NCBI GenBank assembly: GCA_009801085.1
Contig: VNWV01000005.1
Coordinates: 682,001 to 746,000 of the forward strand
Reading direction: 5' to 3'
Source of the DNA: Lasiodiplodia sp. COLG20
Taxonomy: Eukaryota > Ascomycota > Dothideomycetes > Botryosphaeriales > Botryosphaeriaceae
Length of the DNA stretch: 64,000 bases
A program made the translations under genes and the position numbers. Positions 44,877 through 57,802 of the stretch are shown here, one piece after another. The stretch's first letter is position 1. The number at the start of each line of letters is the position of its first letter. The notes beneath the pieces were generated by a model. That model saw nothing but the letters and a program-made list of their open reading frames with translations. It had not been told where the DNA came from and made no database searches.

Positions 44877-47800
44877 GAATACTCCTGATTACTACTTCTT
44901 CAATTGTGGCCCATTTCAAGGTCGGATTTGGCATGATTTCTTGGTCTCACGCAAGTGCCCGTTGATCGTGAGCGCGAAACCTGTCTACGCGATCAAGCTT
45001 GTGGCCTCAGCTGATCGATGTTCCTTTGCCGCTGGCAGTTCTGTGCCACCTTCGCATTTATTTGGACGTTGGTTGTCTATGATTGGTACGCAGGCAGGGG
45101 ATTTGCGAAGCCTTTTGGAGTTTTAGAAAAGCTCATGGCAATTTTCTTGTTCCTGACTGCCGCTCTCATTTTTTGAAGGTGCGTGAAGATTGCGGCAACG
45201 TCCGCCGTAGGACATTGTGCTTTGTGAGAATAACATTGGAATTCTCCAAACTACCCATGCTGATAGGTTGATGCAATGACTGCGCATTGACAGTCGGGCT
45301 CGCAGCCTTCTTCCCACAGCTGTATCCTTCACGCTTTGACCTCGCTGGGCAGCCGTGCGCGGGGACGGCCTCTTCACGTATGGAGCCAAGGCTGGTCCTT
45401 CAGTTCAAATGATGAGCTGGTGGGATCCTCTCCGATTTCAGAGACGTGATCAAGCATGGTTGGCAATAAACTCAGCAATGGACAATGTTCCAGACCATTG
45501 AGCCTATGGTTAATAATCTAGGAAAGGAGCCATGTGTTTGTTAATCCTTGTATGGTAGCACCGTGCAGGATTGCGGCGGTCGAATGACACCAATCTCAGC
45601 CTGATGCGTGTCTTAGCTCATGCACATGTGCCAGATACCCCGCCTTCCTTCACTACAGCAATAGAAAACCAGCAAAATCTAGGATTTGCATGTCAGACTT
45701 TAAAGGTGCATGAGAAAGACGATAAGGTGTGTCTAGGGACTATCTCAGAAGGATTCCTATTGGTGACTTTGCGTACACGTTGTTGTTGAGGATAGGTTCT
45801 CGCGCGTGGCATACCCCTCACGCACGTAGCTGCATCCTGCGATATCATATGCTGGCCTGCTGGAAGAATTTCATCCCAGCGTTTGCATGATTGTTTCACG
45901 GACTGTGGTTGAAGAGCATAAGAATGGTGGCTTCCCCCAATCCTTAGGATATTTCTTCTCAGCACCCCCAGCACATTAGCCAGTGCACGTACCTCCTACA
46001 GTCCCGCAGATACCCCTCTGCTCAGAGCTCGCACTAGTAAGCATATGGAATAATATGTCTACAGTCCTTCCTTAATACTCACGGTTATAATGTAGCGTTC
46101 TTCTGTCGACCCAACTTGAATTATATGAGTATGGCATGCCCAGAGCCAGCACCTCAGGCGCCACCAATACCAAACCCATCCGGAGGATGGCCTAGATCAG
46201 GTGCATGAGGTGGGGAGAACCTGAGACAGCACCAAAGCCACGTCAGGACAGCAGATGGCCCAGAGATACTTCGGTGTAGATAGAAAGAATGGTGCTAAAA
46301 GGCATCAGAACTGACAGTACACTGGACTAAAATGAACTGTCTGGCTGCAAAACGTTGCTATTGAAATGGAAGTCTTCTAGTGAACTTAATTATGAGTAAC
46401 AATGTTATAAAGGCAGATTGTTTAAAGTGGTATTTGAAGCTGACCGGCCAGACAATACTAAAGTACACAAAAATTGAGTGCATGGGCTTATAATGTTACT
46501 ATTAATAATTTTTATACTTGTAGTAAGGCTAGCCCGCCTTGTCTACGTTGACGAGAAATATTATCTACGGGATTACGTGATCTATTTATTGTATTTAATC
46601 TAACTGTGTTTGGCTAAAGAAACTAAGCTAGAGTTCGTGCTAGAACGGTCTTTAGAACTAAGCCGGGAATACATCAGGGTTTAGAGCGCCCAATATATAA
46701 GATAAAGTACTGTATTAAACATTATAAATTCGTGTATCTCCTAAGTGATTAACGAAGGTCACTCACCCACCTATTAGACGCCAAGGCGGCGCCACTTTTT
46801 TTTTTTTTTTTTTTTTTGAGGGGAGGGGTGGGGGGCAAACGGATGGACAAGATAACTTTAGTCTTGTATAGATAGCCTTAAGTCACGTCTGGATGTCGGC
46901 TCACTGTTTCTAATGCGGTAGTAAGATTTACACTACTGCGTTCTTGATCTTTATGCCACTTGGTGCTTCCCGTCTAAGTATGACGGTATTCCTACAACTT
47001 TGCGTGCCACTATCGAGCAGAAAAACTTGTATTTGGCCTATTTATCATATGTTATCTCCATTCCTCTTATAACTATTTACGGAGATTATTACTTTTTCTC
47101 TAGGGAATTCGTGGAAAGGCAACATCGACCAACCTATACTTCTACCCCGATTATTACTTAAGCCACCTCAAGTCGGACCAAACAATAGAAGTAGTCACGG
47201 CGTCAAGAATGGTCTCTTTAAGAGTACTTGTCATTAGATCAACGTGGCTTAGATTCAGGTGTGAAGGTGCGTTTTCTAAGATTCAGAGTCATCGGTCACC
47301 TCTGAAAGTAAAAAACGATGGATACTGCTTCCGAGTGGCTGGAATCGCTACCACATTAAACTTTGTTTACTGGAACCATCTGAGACAATTGTGAAACAGC
47401 GACTTCTAGATCACTCAGACTACCAGTTAATTTGATTCGTCTTACCTCATGGATAACATAAGATGTTCCGCAAGATCCGAGACCACCGTCTCGGATGGTT
47501 GAGTCGGGGCCAGAATGGTCTTCAGAACCTGCAAGAAGACACGTGGGTCTTTCAGGTGGGCCAGAAAGTAACATTTGGTGAGAACTGCATGAAACACTGC
47601 AAAGCAGTACTTGGAAAGGCGTGGTCTCTCTTTAGTGGCTGACAAAGGGAACTTACTCATTGGATACGAGGGCGACATTGGATTTCTCAGCAAATGGACT
47701 GTCCGGTTAGCTCTAGTCTTGCAGGAAGTCATGAGCCATGCGCATGTGGTTATCCTTTGCCATAGCGGCAGTGATGGTCACACCACTGTGTTTTCGAACT

Positions 47801-48637
47801 TTGAGGGGGGTTAGTGTTGTCTGGCTGGGCCCTGTGCGCCTTTTGTTACTTTATTGTCAGCCGGCATAAAAGCTTATTCTGTTCAACCCCAGTTTATTCA
47901 CTTCAATTCCTCCCCAACGATTTACGACGAGAAGGTTTCCCCTCTATAAATCTTCGAAAGGACAATATCGACAGCCAAAGGCAAGCCAGTACTTCCATCT
48001 CCAGTCCTAATCGGGGCCAAGGTATGTTCCGACTCTATGTCATATTCCCTCTATAATAGACCACCGCTTTGTCTTCAGGCTTTACAGTGCCTTGTATGAT
48101 TGAACTAAGCTGACTATGAAGATCAAAACAGAATATCGCCTAGATAAACTCTCCTGTATTTCCCCTCCAGCCTTCGTCTTTATGTTTGCCAATACAATAC
48201 TGAGAGCAGCTACCTCCAGCAGCCCATCAGAACAAAATCATTTGCCGCTCAACCATGGATCCTCACCCGAGAGATGGCTATGGTGCGGGGGAGCTGGGAA
48301 TGGATCTTAGTCAAGGGGAACGAAAATCTGGAATTGCACTTATCAGGTAGAGAAATTGATCAGGGTAAAGCTTAATCATGACCTACGCGATGTTTGCCGT
48401 ATGAGCGCTGGGCGAACCTTTTATATCTACTGACTTGCAACACAAAATCACCATATGCCAACGGCAGCAATCCAACCATGCACGAATTTTCGTGTGGCCT
48501 CACCGAATGACGACCGTAGTGTTCAGTTCGTTATCGTAAATTTTGTTACGTGGTGAATTTGTTTTGCATCAAATATATAACATAATCATAACTAGGCGCT
48601 TGTACTTAACCAGGGAAGAAGCCAAAAGCAAAGCTCC
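44877..48637. other. 3.8 kb AT-rich gene-empty region
   Basis: Between the JmjC gene and xanthine dehydrogenase. From about 45.9 to 48.6 kb the base composition falls well below the coding neighbours in GC and TA steps are frequent. This fits decayed, possibly RIP-mutated repeat DNA, though no element could be named. Only short frames without protein character were seen. It contains a T22 run with a G-rich block behind it. Confidence 0.5.
46796..46841 (+). repeat. T22 homopolymer followed by G-runs
   Basis: A run of 22 T (46796-46817) is followed by GAGGGGAGGGGTGGGGGG. Read on the minus strand it is C-rich followed by A22. It could be the tail of a decayed retroelement or a G-quadruplex-capable block. 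Confidence 0.6.
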
Positions 48638-51600
48638 TCAGATGCTGACGAAGAAGCTCTTCTCACCTTCCCTCGGCTCGACCCATGCCCTCTTTACGAT
48701 GGGATCAGCGCAACTCACTCTGATCCTTTCCACCGTAGCAGGACTCTGCAGACTGAGCAAGCTCTCATCTCCAAACTCTTTCCTCGCCGCCTTCAGCGCG
48801 TCCCTGATGGCGAAGAAGACAGCCGAACCCAAGAACAGCGGGGGCTCGCCCACACCTCTCGACCTCTGGATGGTCCTCAAGTTCTCCCAGTTGACGTCCT
48901 TCAGCAAGCTAACGTTGAACTCTTGCGGGATATCTCTGAAGCCGGGAATCTTGTATGCGCCAGGGCCGCGGGTGAAGATTTGGCCGGACGCGCGGTGCCA
49001 CAGCATCTCCTCGGTGGTGAAAAGACCCTGGCCTTGCACGAACGCGCCTTCGATCTGGCCGTAGTCGATGGCCGGGTTGATGGAGCGGCCGACGTCCATC
49101 TTGATGTCAGCACGGCGACAGGTCCAATCTCCCGTCAGAGTGTCGATCTCTACTTCGGCGGCAGCGACTCCCTGAGTGAAGTAGAAGAACATCTGCCCGG
49201 TATTCTCGCCCCAGATATAGCCGATATCCGGGGTCTTGTAGAAGCCGTTGGCGGAGAGGTTGACACGGTCGAAGTAAGCGGCGTGTGCGAGCTCCTTCAT
49301 GGTGGCCTCAGGCCCAAGCTTCTCCCGGTACGGCGCCAAGCGCTCGTTCAACTGCTTGCACGCATTCCAAACTGCGTAGCCGTTTAGATCAGATGATGCG
49401 GATGCCGCGGTGGAAGATGTGTTTGCGACGGTGTTGGTAGCCGTTTCGGAGATGAAGACGTTATCCTGCGGAACGCCGAGCGCCTCGGCTGCGATCATCG
49501 TCATCTTGGTGTGCAAGCCCTGACCCATTTCTGTACCGCCATGTGCTAACAGTACCGACCCATCGTGGTAGATGTGGACTAATGCACCAGCCTGGTTGAG
49601 GAAGAGTGCGGTGAAAGAAATGCCAAACTTAGTCGGGATAATGGAGAGACCGCGTTTATTCCACTTGTGCGTCTTGTTGAACTCATCCACCTCTTTGCGA
49701 CGACGTTCGTAATCAGACTCTTCAACGACCTGCTTGTACATGAGCGGGACGTAATAATCTTTCAGCTCTTGGTGGAAGTGGGTGCGATCGCCAGGCTGGT
49801 ACATGTTGATCTTGCGGAACTCGTCCACAGGCATCCCCAGGTGATCGGCAACCTCTTCGATGTAGCTTTCAGCAATGAACATGCCTTGCGGCCCGCCGAA
49901 GCCACGGAAGGCAGTGTTTGACACGGTGTTCGTCTTACAAACCCTTCCACGGACGTAGACGTTCGGTATGGTGTAGACACCATCGACATGTGAGCAAGCT
50001 CTGTCGACGACGGCACCGCTGAGATCTTGACTCCATCCACCGTTGTTAAAGATGTCAACGTCGAGCGCTTGAATCTTGCCGTCCTTGTTGACGCCAATCT
50101 TCCACCGGCCCAAGAAAGGATGACGCTGACCGGAAGTCATTATGTCTTCGTCACGGTTGAGCATGCAGCGCACGGGACGCTTGCATTTCTTTGCAGCCGC
50201 GGCGGCAATGCCCGCAAGCTGGATGGAACGAGTCTCCTTTCCTCCAAAGCCACCGCCCAAGCGCTTAACCTTGGCGACGATCTTGTTAGCAGCAACGCCG
50301 GTGACTTGAGCAACATAGGCTTGCCTGTGTGTTGTTAGCATTTCAATACTATTCGCAGGCTTATCGAGGTAGTGACTCACGTTTCAGTTGGATTTTGCGT
50401 ACTGCTCCAGATCTCCATCTCACCATCCTCGGGCTTTGGTATAGCAACGCATGCGTTGGTCTCGAGATAGAAATGCTCTTGGCCACCCATGCGTGCAACA
50501 CCGGTGAAGACATGGTCGCAGTTCTTGAAAGCTTCCTCGGTATCTCCCTTCTTGATGTACCTGTAATGCTCGAAAAAGCTCTCCTTCTCAATAGCTTCCT
50601 CGATGGTGAAAATAGCGGGCAGCTCCTCGTACTCGACCTTGACAGCTCTGGCTGCAGCTTCGGCATGCTTGGCAGAATCAGCCAAGATCATGCCTATCGG
50701 CTGACCAGCAGTGAAAACCTCATCGACAGCGAAGAAGACCTCATCGCACACGGGAGCCCCCCACCAATTTGCTTCAGCATTGGGCAGGTCAGTGTGGTCG
50801 ACCCAGTCGATGACGCCAGGCAAATCGAGTGCAGGGGAAGGATCCACGCTTAGAAGCTTTGCATGCGCCTTGGTGGAGAGGACCAGGCAGCCGTAAGCCT
50901 CGTTCTTCTGAACTGGGATGTCGTCCGTGTACTGTGCTTGACCGGTGACCTGCTTCATAGCAGCAACATGCTCACGTTGCTTTCCTAGAATCTTCTGCTC
51001 GTACTTCTCGGCAGCACCGTGGTCCTTTTTACCATAAGAAATCTGGCGTTCGATCTCTCCAATAGCCTGCTTGTCGATCTCTGCCTCTTCCGCTTGGAGC
51101 TTGGCGAGGACCTCGTGGTAGAATTTGTAGAAGAAACTGAGTGCAAGCGTCTTTCGATATGTTGCCATGCCACCGGGCACTCCGAAGCGCAGATCAAAGT
51201 CTTCCTCCAGCGCACTGAAGGCACCCTCGAGGGTCTGCGGATCTGTCCACTTCTTGCCGTGGAGGAACTCGCCTGTTTTCTTTGCAGCGATGGTTGTTGG
51301 AGCCATACCGCCATATACAAGATCTATCGAGTCAACCGTGTAGGCATCGCTGAGCTCGACGCGCAGAGCAGCGTTGACGATTGCGATATCGTCGTCTTTC
51401 CTCTTGGCTTGCTTGAAAGCCTGGAGGTATTCGCCCTTCTCCTTAGCGACCGGGATCCGCAAACTGGCAATGACGGCATCCGGAGGGAGAGCAGTTGTTC
51501 TGTATCCCTTGAAAAACTCAGCCATTGGAATCTCGGTGGTCTTTTTCAGACTCTTGGCGACCAATGTCGTCCTTGTTGCGACAAAGACGGGATTCAAGTC

Positions 51601-52883
51601 GGAGATGGGCGATGCGGTCGCAAGGTTTCCCGCAGGCGTTCCTACGTTGCGAATCTGCCTTCCAGCAAAATACCTGAGCTGTTTGAGAATCGCTGCAAAA
51701 GGCTGGCCTCTGGTCTCTCCGTAGTGCTCCAGGGCTTCCTTGGCAATCTTCTCAAGGTCTGTGAGAACGACGTTTCCACCAATCTCGAGGTGATCATCAT
51801 TGAACGAATATTGTCTTAGTTCGGGGATGTCTCCAACGAACACAGAGGCTGTATATTGCATGTTCTTGAACTTGACCTCGATTTGCGTTTCGGTGCTTCC
51901 ACCGATAAGCTTGGCGGAGGGATAGGCACTTTTGATCTCCAGCAGCTGTTGCAGGCTGGCCGGCCTGAACCACTTCTTCCTCTTGTTGCCAAAAGCCAGG
52001 GGTCTGAACGTGTGCTTCCGCAATGCGGGCGGGAAGATAAGCTCAGTATCCGGCTGGTATTCGATAAAACCCGGAGGGGTGAACCGCTTGACCGGCTGTG
52101 CGTCCCCATTCACACCGTCTACACCATTCGTGCCATTCTTGCAGCAACCCCCGTTCGTCTTCTCCATGCAGCAACCGCTGCCACCGTTAGCCGTTGCCTT
52201 TCCACACGGACTTTTTGCGCTGAAGCTCTGTGCTGCATCCAGGATTGGCCTGTATCCAGTGCAGCGGCAGAGGTTGCCATCAAAGGCCTCTTCGACATCG
52301 TGTTCGGATGGTTCGGGGTTGTTTCGCAAAAGGGCATATAAACTCTGCTCGCCACCTGATTAGCAATCCAGCGCTTTGTCGCGGAACACTTCGAGATAAC
52401 CCGCAAGCCGAACCTCCACGGCACTCAGGCGCGCCATGGATAAGGCGTACATACCATGACGATTCCGGGGGTGCAGAAGCCGCACTGGCTTCCATTCATC
52501 TTCGCGATTCTCTCCTGCACCGGATGCGGCTTGCTGGGGTCTCCTAACGCCTCGACCGTCACAACATGTTTGCCGTCAACGCTGACCAGCGGCGCCAGGC
52601 AGGCGTTCACGCTGGCGTGGTAGATGGAGTTGGTGGTCGGGTTCCACTGCGAAACAACAACGGTGCATGCGCCGCAACCGCCCTCGGCACAGCCAAGCTT
52701 TGTACCAGTTAAGCCGACGCCGCGGAGGTACTCGAGCAGTGTAACTTCCGGGTCGGCATTGTCGAGCACGACGCGCGTACCGTTCAGGTAGAAGCGCAAA
52801 GTATCGTCGTACTCGGCGGTTACGGAGGCGAGGGCGGAGGTGGAGGGGGCGGGAACGGCGGGCTCGACGAGGCCGGGTGCCAT
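48638..52883 (-). CDS. hxA: xanthine dehydrogenase (purine hydroxylase I)
   Basis: Molybdo-flavo iron-sulphur enzyme converting hypoxanthine to xanthine and uric acid in purine catabolism. Exons 52883-52455, 52344-50381 and 50324-48638 (introns 110, 56 bp) give 1359 aa, the expected size. The first [2Fe-2S] site is [15 protein letters not shown], the second [16 protein letters not shown] with [11 protein letters not shown]. The FAD domain has [17 protein letters not shown] and [14 protein letters not shown]. The molybdopterin part has [36 protein letters not shown] and the catalytic glutamate in GVGEPPLF. An insert rich in Cys and Asn ([17 protein letters not shown]) between the Fe-S and FAD domains is unusual in composition. 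The symbol follows the Aspergillus name. The first 5' end was set by the ATG at 52883. Confidence 0.95.
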
Positions 52884-54172
52884 GGTGGCGACGTTTTGCT
52901 TCTTTGACGGCGGACGACAAGATTAATGGGAGCTGTCTCAAAATCTCTTTTTTCCGCGCCTAGCTATTGTTCGCGGGGCTAGATAATAAGGAGAAAGAGA
53001 GCAGCTGGCTCTCCGGACAGAAGAGACACAAGGAAGGTACAAGGTACAGTCGGCGGGGTATCAACAAGGAGAAGAGGACGAAGAAGAGAAAAAAAGGGCG
53101 GCGCGAGGGCTGCGGAATGCGGCATCTAGGCATGCGCCAAATCGAGAAGTGTAATCGGCAAAGGGTCTTATCTAGAGGGGCGGCCGGTTGCGACCCGTGC
53201 GGATTCGGCATGGAGCTGTCGCGCGCGCTGGGCGGCGACGTCCGAATGGTGGGGCTGAGCCGCGCTACAGCGCCGCCGGCGGTCGCGCCTACCCCAGGGC
53301 GCCGCACGTGACGGCTGTCAGCGGAGACCACACCGCCCTGATTGGGCTTATCCTGGCCCTGGCAGCAGATCCTAGTTATACTTCACCTGCCCCTTCCATG
53401 CATCGTCCGGCACCAGCGAGCGCCGCACGCTTGGCTCAAGCAATGCGCAAAAAGTTTGAATGTGTATTCGATCGTGGATATTGCAGAAGAAGAGGGCTGA
53501 ACTACCAGTACAAAGAGGGGTCCAACGACTACGAAGTACTCGAGGCAGGCATCCGTGCTCGAGCCGCTCACCGTCACCATCAATTAACTTCCGGCAACTC
53601 CCTATCCTGCGTCTGCTTAAGAATCATCCCAGACGTCCGCATCATTTCCAAATTCAAAGAGTCCATTAAATGCAGGCTTTAAAACTTTTTTTTGGGGGGT
53701 CTCCGGAAGGCTCCAGCACGAATAGGAGGGCGAAGAATAGCGAAAGTCGGCGGAGCTGTCGCTCGCGCCGGCATATCGTCCAAGACTACGCCGAGCACGT
53801 CCGATAAGAAGAGATCATGGGTCATGAGCGCTGCCAAAAGACGTCTGGCTGAAGCCATCCAGTGAGTATCGGGGTATAGTAGGTCATCGCATAGCCATGG
53901 CAGGTCTCCCTGTCCGTCCAATGCAGCGCGGGTCAAGCATGATTGCACAGAGGCACCCAAGCCAGGTGTGTCAGGACGTGCGTGTAGGCGAGCAGAGGTA
54001 AGCAGAGAGAAACGGCTGTCGGAGAAGGGGGGTCCCGGGTAGCAAGCCATGAGTAAGCAGCAGAGAGCATCAGCCATCGTCAAGCATGCATGCAAGCAGT
54101 AGTGCCGGGCGCATCGCATCATCGCTTTGAGAAGCATCGGTGTCACGGCCTTCACGACGTCACGCTGATCGT
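52884..54172. other. intergenic, no gene seen
   Basis: Upstream of xanthine dehydrogenase and downstream of the KH-domain gene. It contains a T8G6 run near 53686-53699. No supported coding region. Confidence 0.45.
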
Positions 54173-56114
54173 CTATGCTCCAGGAGGCTGTTGGCCCGGC
54201 GTCTGTCCCGGCTGTCCTTGCTGGCCCTGCTGCTGTTGAGCAAGCGCCGCATACCACATGGCCATGTAGTTCTGGTATCCGCCATACATGGCGTAGGGGT
54301 CAGCTCCACCCGCAGCAGCAGCATCGCCTCCCGGCCCGGCAGCTTGCTGCTGTGACATGCCTGCCGGCTGCTGCTGCGCGTAGCCTTGTTGTTGCTGCGG
54401 TTGTGAGTAGCGCTCATTATATGGTTCGTTGTCACGGCCACGGCCTCCACGATTGCCTACCCCGCCATTCTTCTCACGCTGCCCACCGTTAGTACGAGCC
54501 TCACCACGGCTGGGAGGGTCAACTTACACGTACCACTGTATCCACCTTGTCCCAAATGGCCCGCTTGGCGTCCTCGATCGCCTGGCGGGTTCCGACAAGG
54601 CCGATTTCACGTTCGATGTCAGCCCCGGATGCCTGGGATACGTTGATTTTGCATCCTGTCGAGTTCTGCATCTCCTTGATCGTCTCACCACCTACGCACT
54701 TCAGTCAGGCCGTGTCACCGGAGCAGCCATTAGTCACAGCACTCACCTTTGCCAATAATCATGCCAACGGCTTCTGAGGGCACGACGATGGTGTCGTTAA
54801 TCTTACCAGGACCTGACGGGTCGAAGGTACCACCGCGTGCATGGTCTTTTGCCGGAGGCCCCGAAGGGCGCGTGTCGCTTTCCACAATCTCCATGATAAG
54901 CTCCTTGGCACGAGCAGCAGCCTCTCTGCTGCCGATGAGATTGACAGGACGAAGGCCGTTGACGCTCTTGTTTTCACCAACAATGTTCACATGGCATCCG
55001 CTCCTCTCCTGGAGATCCCGGATTGTTTCACCTTGCCGGCCGATAATCAAGCCAACCGTCCTGTCGGGCACCATGATCTGGACGCTGTTTTCGCCATCAC
55101 GAAGCACGGGCTGATTGCCTCTTTGCTGCCTGTTAGCACTTCCTCCACTACCGGCTGCTGCCCTCTGGCTCGCGTCTCTTGCGCCTTGGCCACCATTCTC
55201 GTCGATGATGCGGTAGATCTCCCTCTTAGCATCCACGCGTGAGCGCATCGGCCCAGTGATTCTGCACTGGCGCTGAGGACCGCCGGCCTCGGGACCGGTG
55301 ACAAACTGAATCCGCGTTCCGGTGTCCTGCTCGATTCGTCGGAGATTTTCGCCCTGGCGACCAATGACAAGGCCGACGAGTGAGGACTCGATGGTAATGG
55401 TCTCGCTGTCGGGAGGCGACCTGTCACGGCCACCGCCGTAGGCGCGCTGAGGCGAAAACGTGTCGCGGCCGCGGGATGGGGGCGAACGAGAGCGGTCGCG
55501 ACCGTAGCGGCGGTCATCGCGTCGTTCGTCCCGGTAAGGGTTGTAGTTGTCGCGGAAGTTGTCGCGGCGGGGAGGAGAGCGTGACCGAGATCGCGAGCGG
55601 CGGTAGGGACGGCCGGCTAGCCTGGGGTCCTCACGCGACGGGGCTGGAGACAAAAATATGGCGTCAGCAAGCGGGAAATGGGCACCGAGGCTATTCGGCT
55701 CGCTTGCGCTTGACTTACCATCGTAGGGCTGCAGGCCCTTCTCAGCTGCGATGTTGCGCGCCTTTGCAAGAGCGTCGGCGATGCTGACGGAACCAGTGCT
55801 GACGGGCTTTATGGCGCTAAGATCGACGCTGCCGGAGTTGGTCGGCTGGGGCAGGCCGTAGGGCGGCATGGTGGCAGGCGGCGTCGGGGTGACGTAGGAA
55901 GTCGGGTAAGCTGGAGGTATACTCTGCGGCGGCTGGGGTGCTTGAGCCTGCGGAGGCGGCTGGTGCGAGGCTTGCGACGGGGTACTCTGGGGTCTCTGGG
56001 TAGCAGCTGGAGCGGTGGACACGGTCAGTGGGCAAAATTGAGCGGCTGGGTCGGGCGAGAGCGCATCGTACCCAGAGCAGCCAGAATCTGCGAGATGTCG
56101 GGCTGAGCGGCCAT
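54173..56114 (-). CDS. three-KH-domain RNA-binding protein (FUBP/KSRP-like)
   Basis: Single-strand nucleic-acid-binding protein, likely acting in splicing or mRNA control. Exons 56114-56072, 56006-55719, 55643-54747, 54691-54528 and 54478-54173 (introns 65, 75, 55 and 49 bp) give 565 aa. The start MAAQPDISQILAAL is joined to a Pro/Gln-rich segment and then an SR/RD-rich part (YRRSRSRSRSPPRRD). The three KH cores are SSLVGLVIGRQGENLRRIEQ near 200, TVGLIIGRQGETIRDLQE near 300 and AVGMIIGKGGETIKEMQ near 405; each has the GxxG loop. The tail is Gln/Gly-rich with an AMYGGYQNYMAMWYAAL element. The second intron (55644-55718) is 75 bp and stop-free in frame, so its retention would add 25 residues. 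Confidence 0.9.
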
Positions 56115-57097
56115 TGTTACGGGGCGCTGGCGCGACTGACGGAAGGCGAAAGCGCCTGTGTAAAGGAAGAGGGGTAGGAGCGACGGCTCGAAAGAGGGCT
56201 CGCGCGCGGTCGAGCTCGGGTCGGGGTTGGAAGAGGTTGGCGCTGGGTGGTGTTGCGACAGAACCTTAGCACCTGGAAGAGAAGAAAGCCGCGTGCGCTA
56301 AGCTCGACTTGGAGCGGGCGCGGCGTACGCGAGCCGACGGCGCCGGACGGCAGCTCCAGTCTCCCCGCCTGCGCTGCTCGCCCTCTGCTCCGCCCTCGTC
56401 CCCTCAGCCTGTTGCTAGTTGCAGCTCTCCTGCGCCCCGGACCCGACCACGCTGTCTCTCCAGGGTCGCGTCTGGGGGCTCACGCCACCGCACCCGTGGC
56501 ACGCGCTGCGACAAGTCTCTTTGTTCGCCTGACCCTTGGCCCCAGCCATGCCAGCCACGGCAATCCATATTTGAAGCGATGTATTGTTGCGGCGCATTGC
56601 ACACCCAAGACGCACACGGTCGGTCGTAGTTCTTGTGACTCTTCATTGAGCAAGCCGCTACAGCTTCCTAGCGTAGTGATTCTATCGTGTTACGCTACGA
56701 CACCACTGTATGTAGTTCGTCTCGTTGCTCCGTTGAAGCTAAGCATCGCAATGGCCATGTTGCTTGGCTTGGTTAATCTTCACTCTTCGCGTAGAGGCCC
56801 TTGTCGCTGAAGCTCGGACGCCACAGCTCAAGATGGTCAGCAGAAGCGCACGCAGTTCGTATAGACATTGTGGAAGAACTGTGCACTGTGCACCTACAAT
56901 CCTCCGTTTGCATTGTCTGTTGTGCATTTGCACTTGATCGGTAAACACTTTTTCGTTCCAGCGCCATGCAGTCACCATTCACAGCATGACTACTATCTCT
57001 TCAATTTTACAGCCTTGACTTTCATCCTCGGTCCTCACCCCTGCGACTCTACGACCTGAGAGGGTTTGGCGCTTTGATCCGCCCCAGCATCACCGGC
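56115..57097. other. divergent intergenic region
   Basis: Between the KH-domain gene (minus) and the unknown gene at 57.1 kb (plus). C/G-rich in the first half. No gene seen. Confidence 0.45.
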
Positions 57098-57802
57098 ATG
57101 TTGCAGTTCAGCTTAGGCCCTGGTGAGGAAGGGCTATTCCTTCCATTCACTGTGACGTTCGACGGCCTAGGATGGAGGTCTGTCAAAGGCCACCCGAAGC
57201 CCGAGCACGGCAACGAGCGATTCACCTGGTGTCTGCACGCCCGCGTACCTCCTGGTCCAGTCGACTTCTATATCCATGAAGTTATCCATCTCGACACTGA
57301 TGTGCAGACCCTCGGTGTCCGTGAGGTTCTCACCACAAAGCCACACACTTGGTCAAAGGACGAAGGCGAAGAACGGTTGTCTCCTACAGAGCTTCGTGCG
57401 CGTCTGCCTCTGGCGACAGGTAAGCGCACTTATAAGCTCTATCTCTATCGGCATGAGCCAGGCCGACAGCTTGAGCAGCGCTACTACGTCCTCTCCACCG
57501 GCGAAACTAACCCACGTAATGCTATCGTCCCACCCGCAGGATCAGAGTACCCCGTCACTGACTTCGCCGGCAAGCCTCTCTCCGCCACTAAAATTGCACA
57601 GGGGCTGACATGGGTGGAGCCTCAGATTTGGCGGTGGCTCGACTCTGTTCATGATGGTACCGTCCCTACTGAGGATCCCCCAGCAACAGAAGTTGAGCAA
57701 CAGTTCGCAGTCTCTGCGCTCGCGTTCGAGGTGCCTCCAGGAACGCCACCAGGACGTGAGCTCGAGCCAGGCGAAATTGACTGGGATGCGGAGGAGGTTT
57801 GA
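57098..57802 (+). CDS. uncharacterised protein, 234 aa
   Basis: Not recognised. Single exon from the ATG at 57098; the open frame starts earlier with TTG. The composition is protein-like: beta-prone N-terminus (EEGLFLPFTVTFDGLGWRSV), ARVPPGPVDFYIHEVIHLDT, then LPLATGKRTYKLYLYRHEPG and a proline-rich acidic C-terminus (GRELEPGEIDWDAEEV). No signal peptide, membrane segment or catalytic motif is visible. Codon use resembles that of the neighbours, which supports it being real. It could have an upstream non-coding or short coding exon. Confidence 0.6.
   Translation: MLQFSLGPGEEGLFLPFTVTFDGLGWRSVKGHPKPEHGNERFTWCLHARVPPGPVDFYIHEVIHLDTDVQTLGVREVLTTKPHTWSKDEGEERLSPTELRARLPLATGKRTYKLYLYRHEPGRQLEQRYYVLSTGETNPRNAIVPPAGSEYPVTDFAGKPLSATKIAQGLTWVEPQIWRWLDSVHDGTVPTEDPPATEVEQQFAVSALAFEVPPGTPPGRELEPGEIDWDAEEV

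Noticed and set aside
47442..47732. 96-residue minus-strand frame in the AT-rich desert
   Set aside because: Not recognised and unsupported by neighbours; could be repeat debris, so not listed as a gene.
53188..53682. 164-residue plus-strand frame upstream of xanthine dehydrogenase
   Set aside because: Composition and position suggest promoter DNA; no motif.
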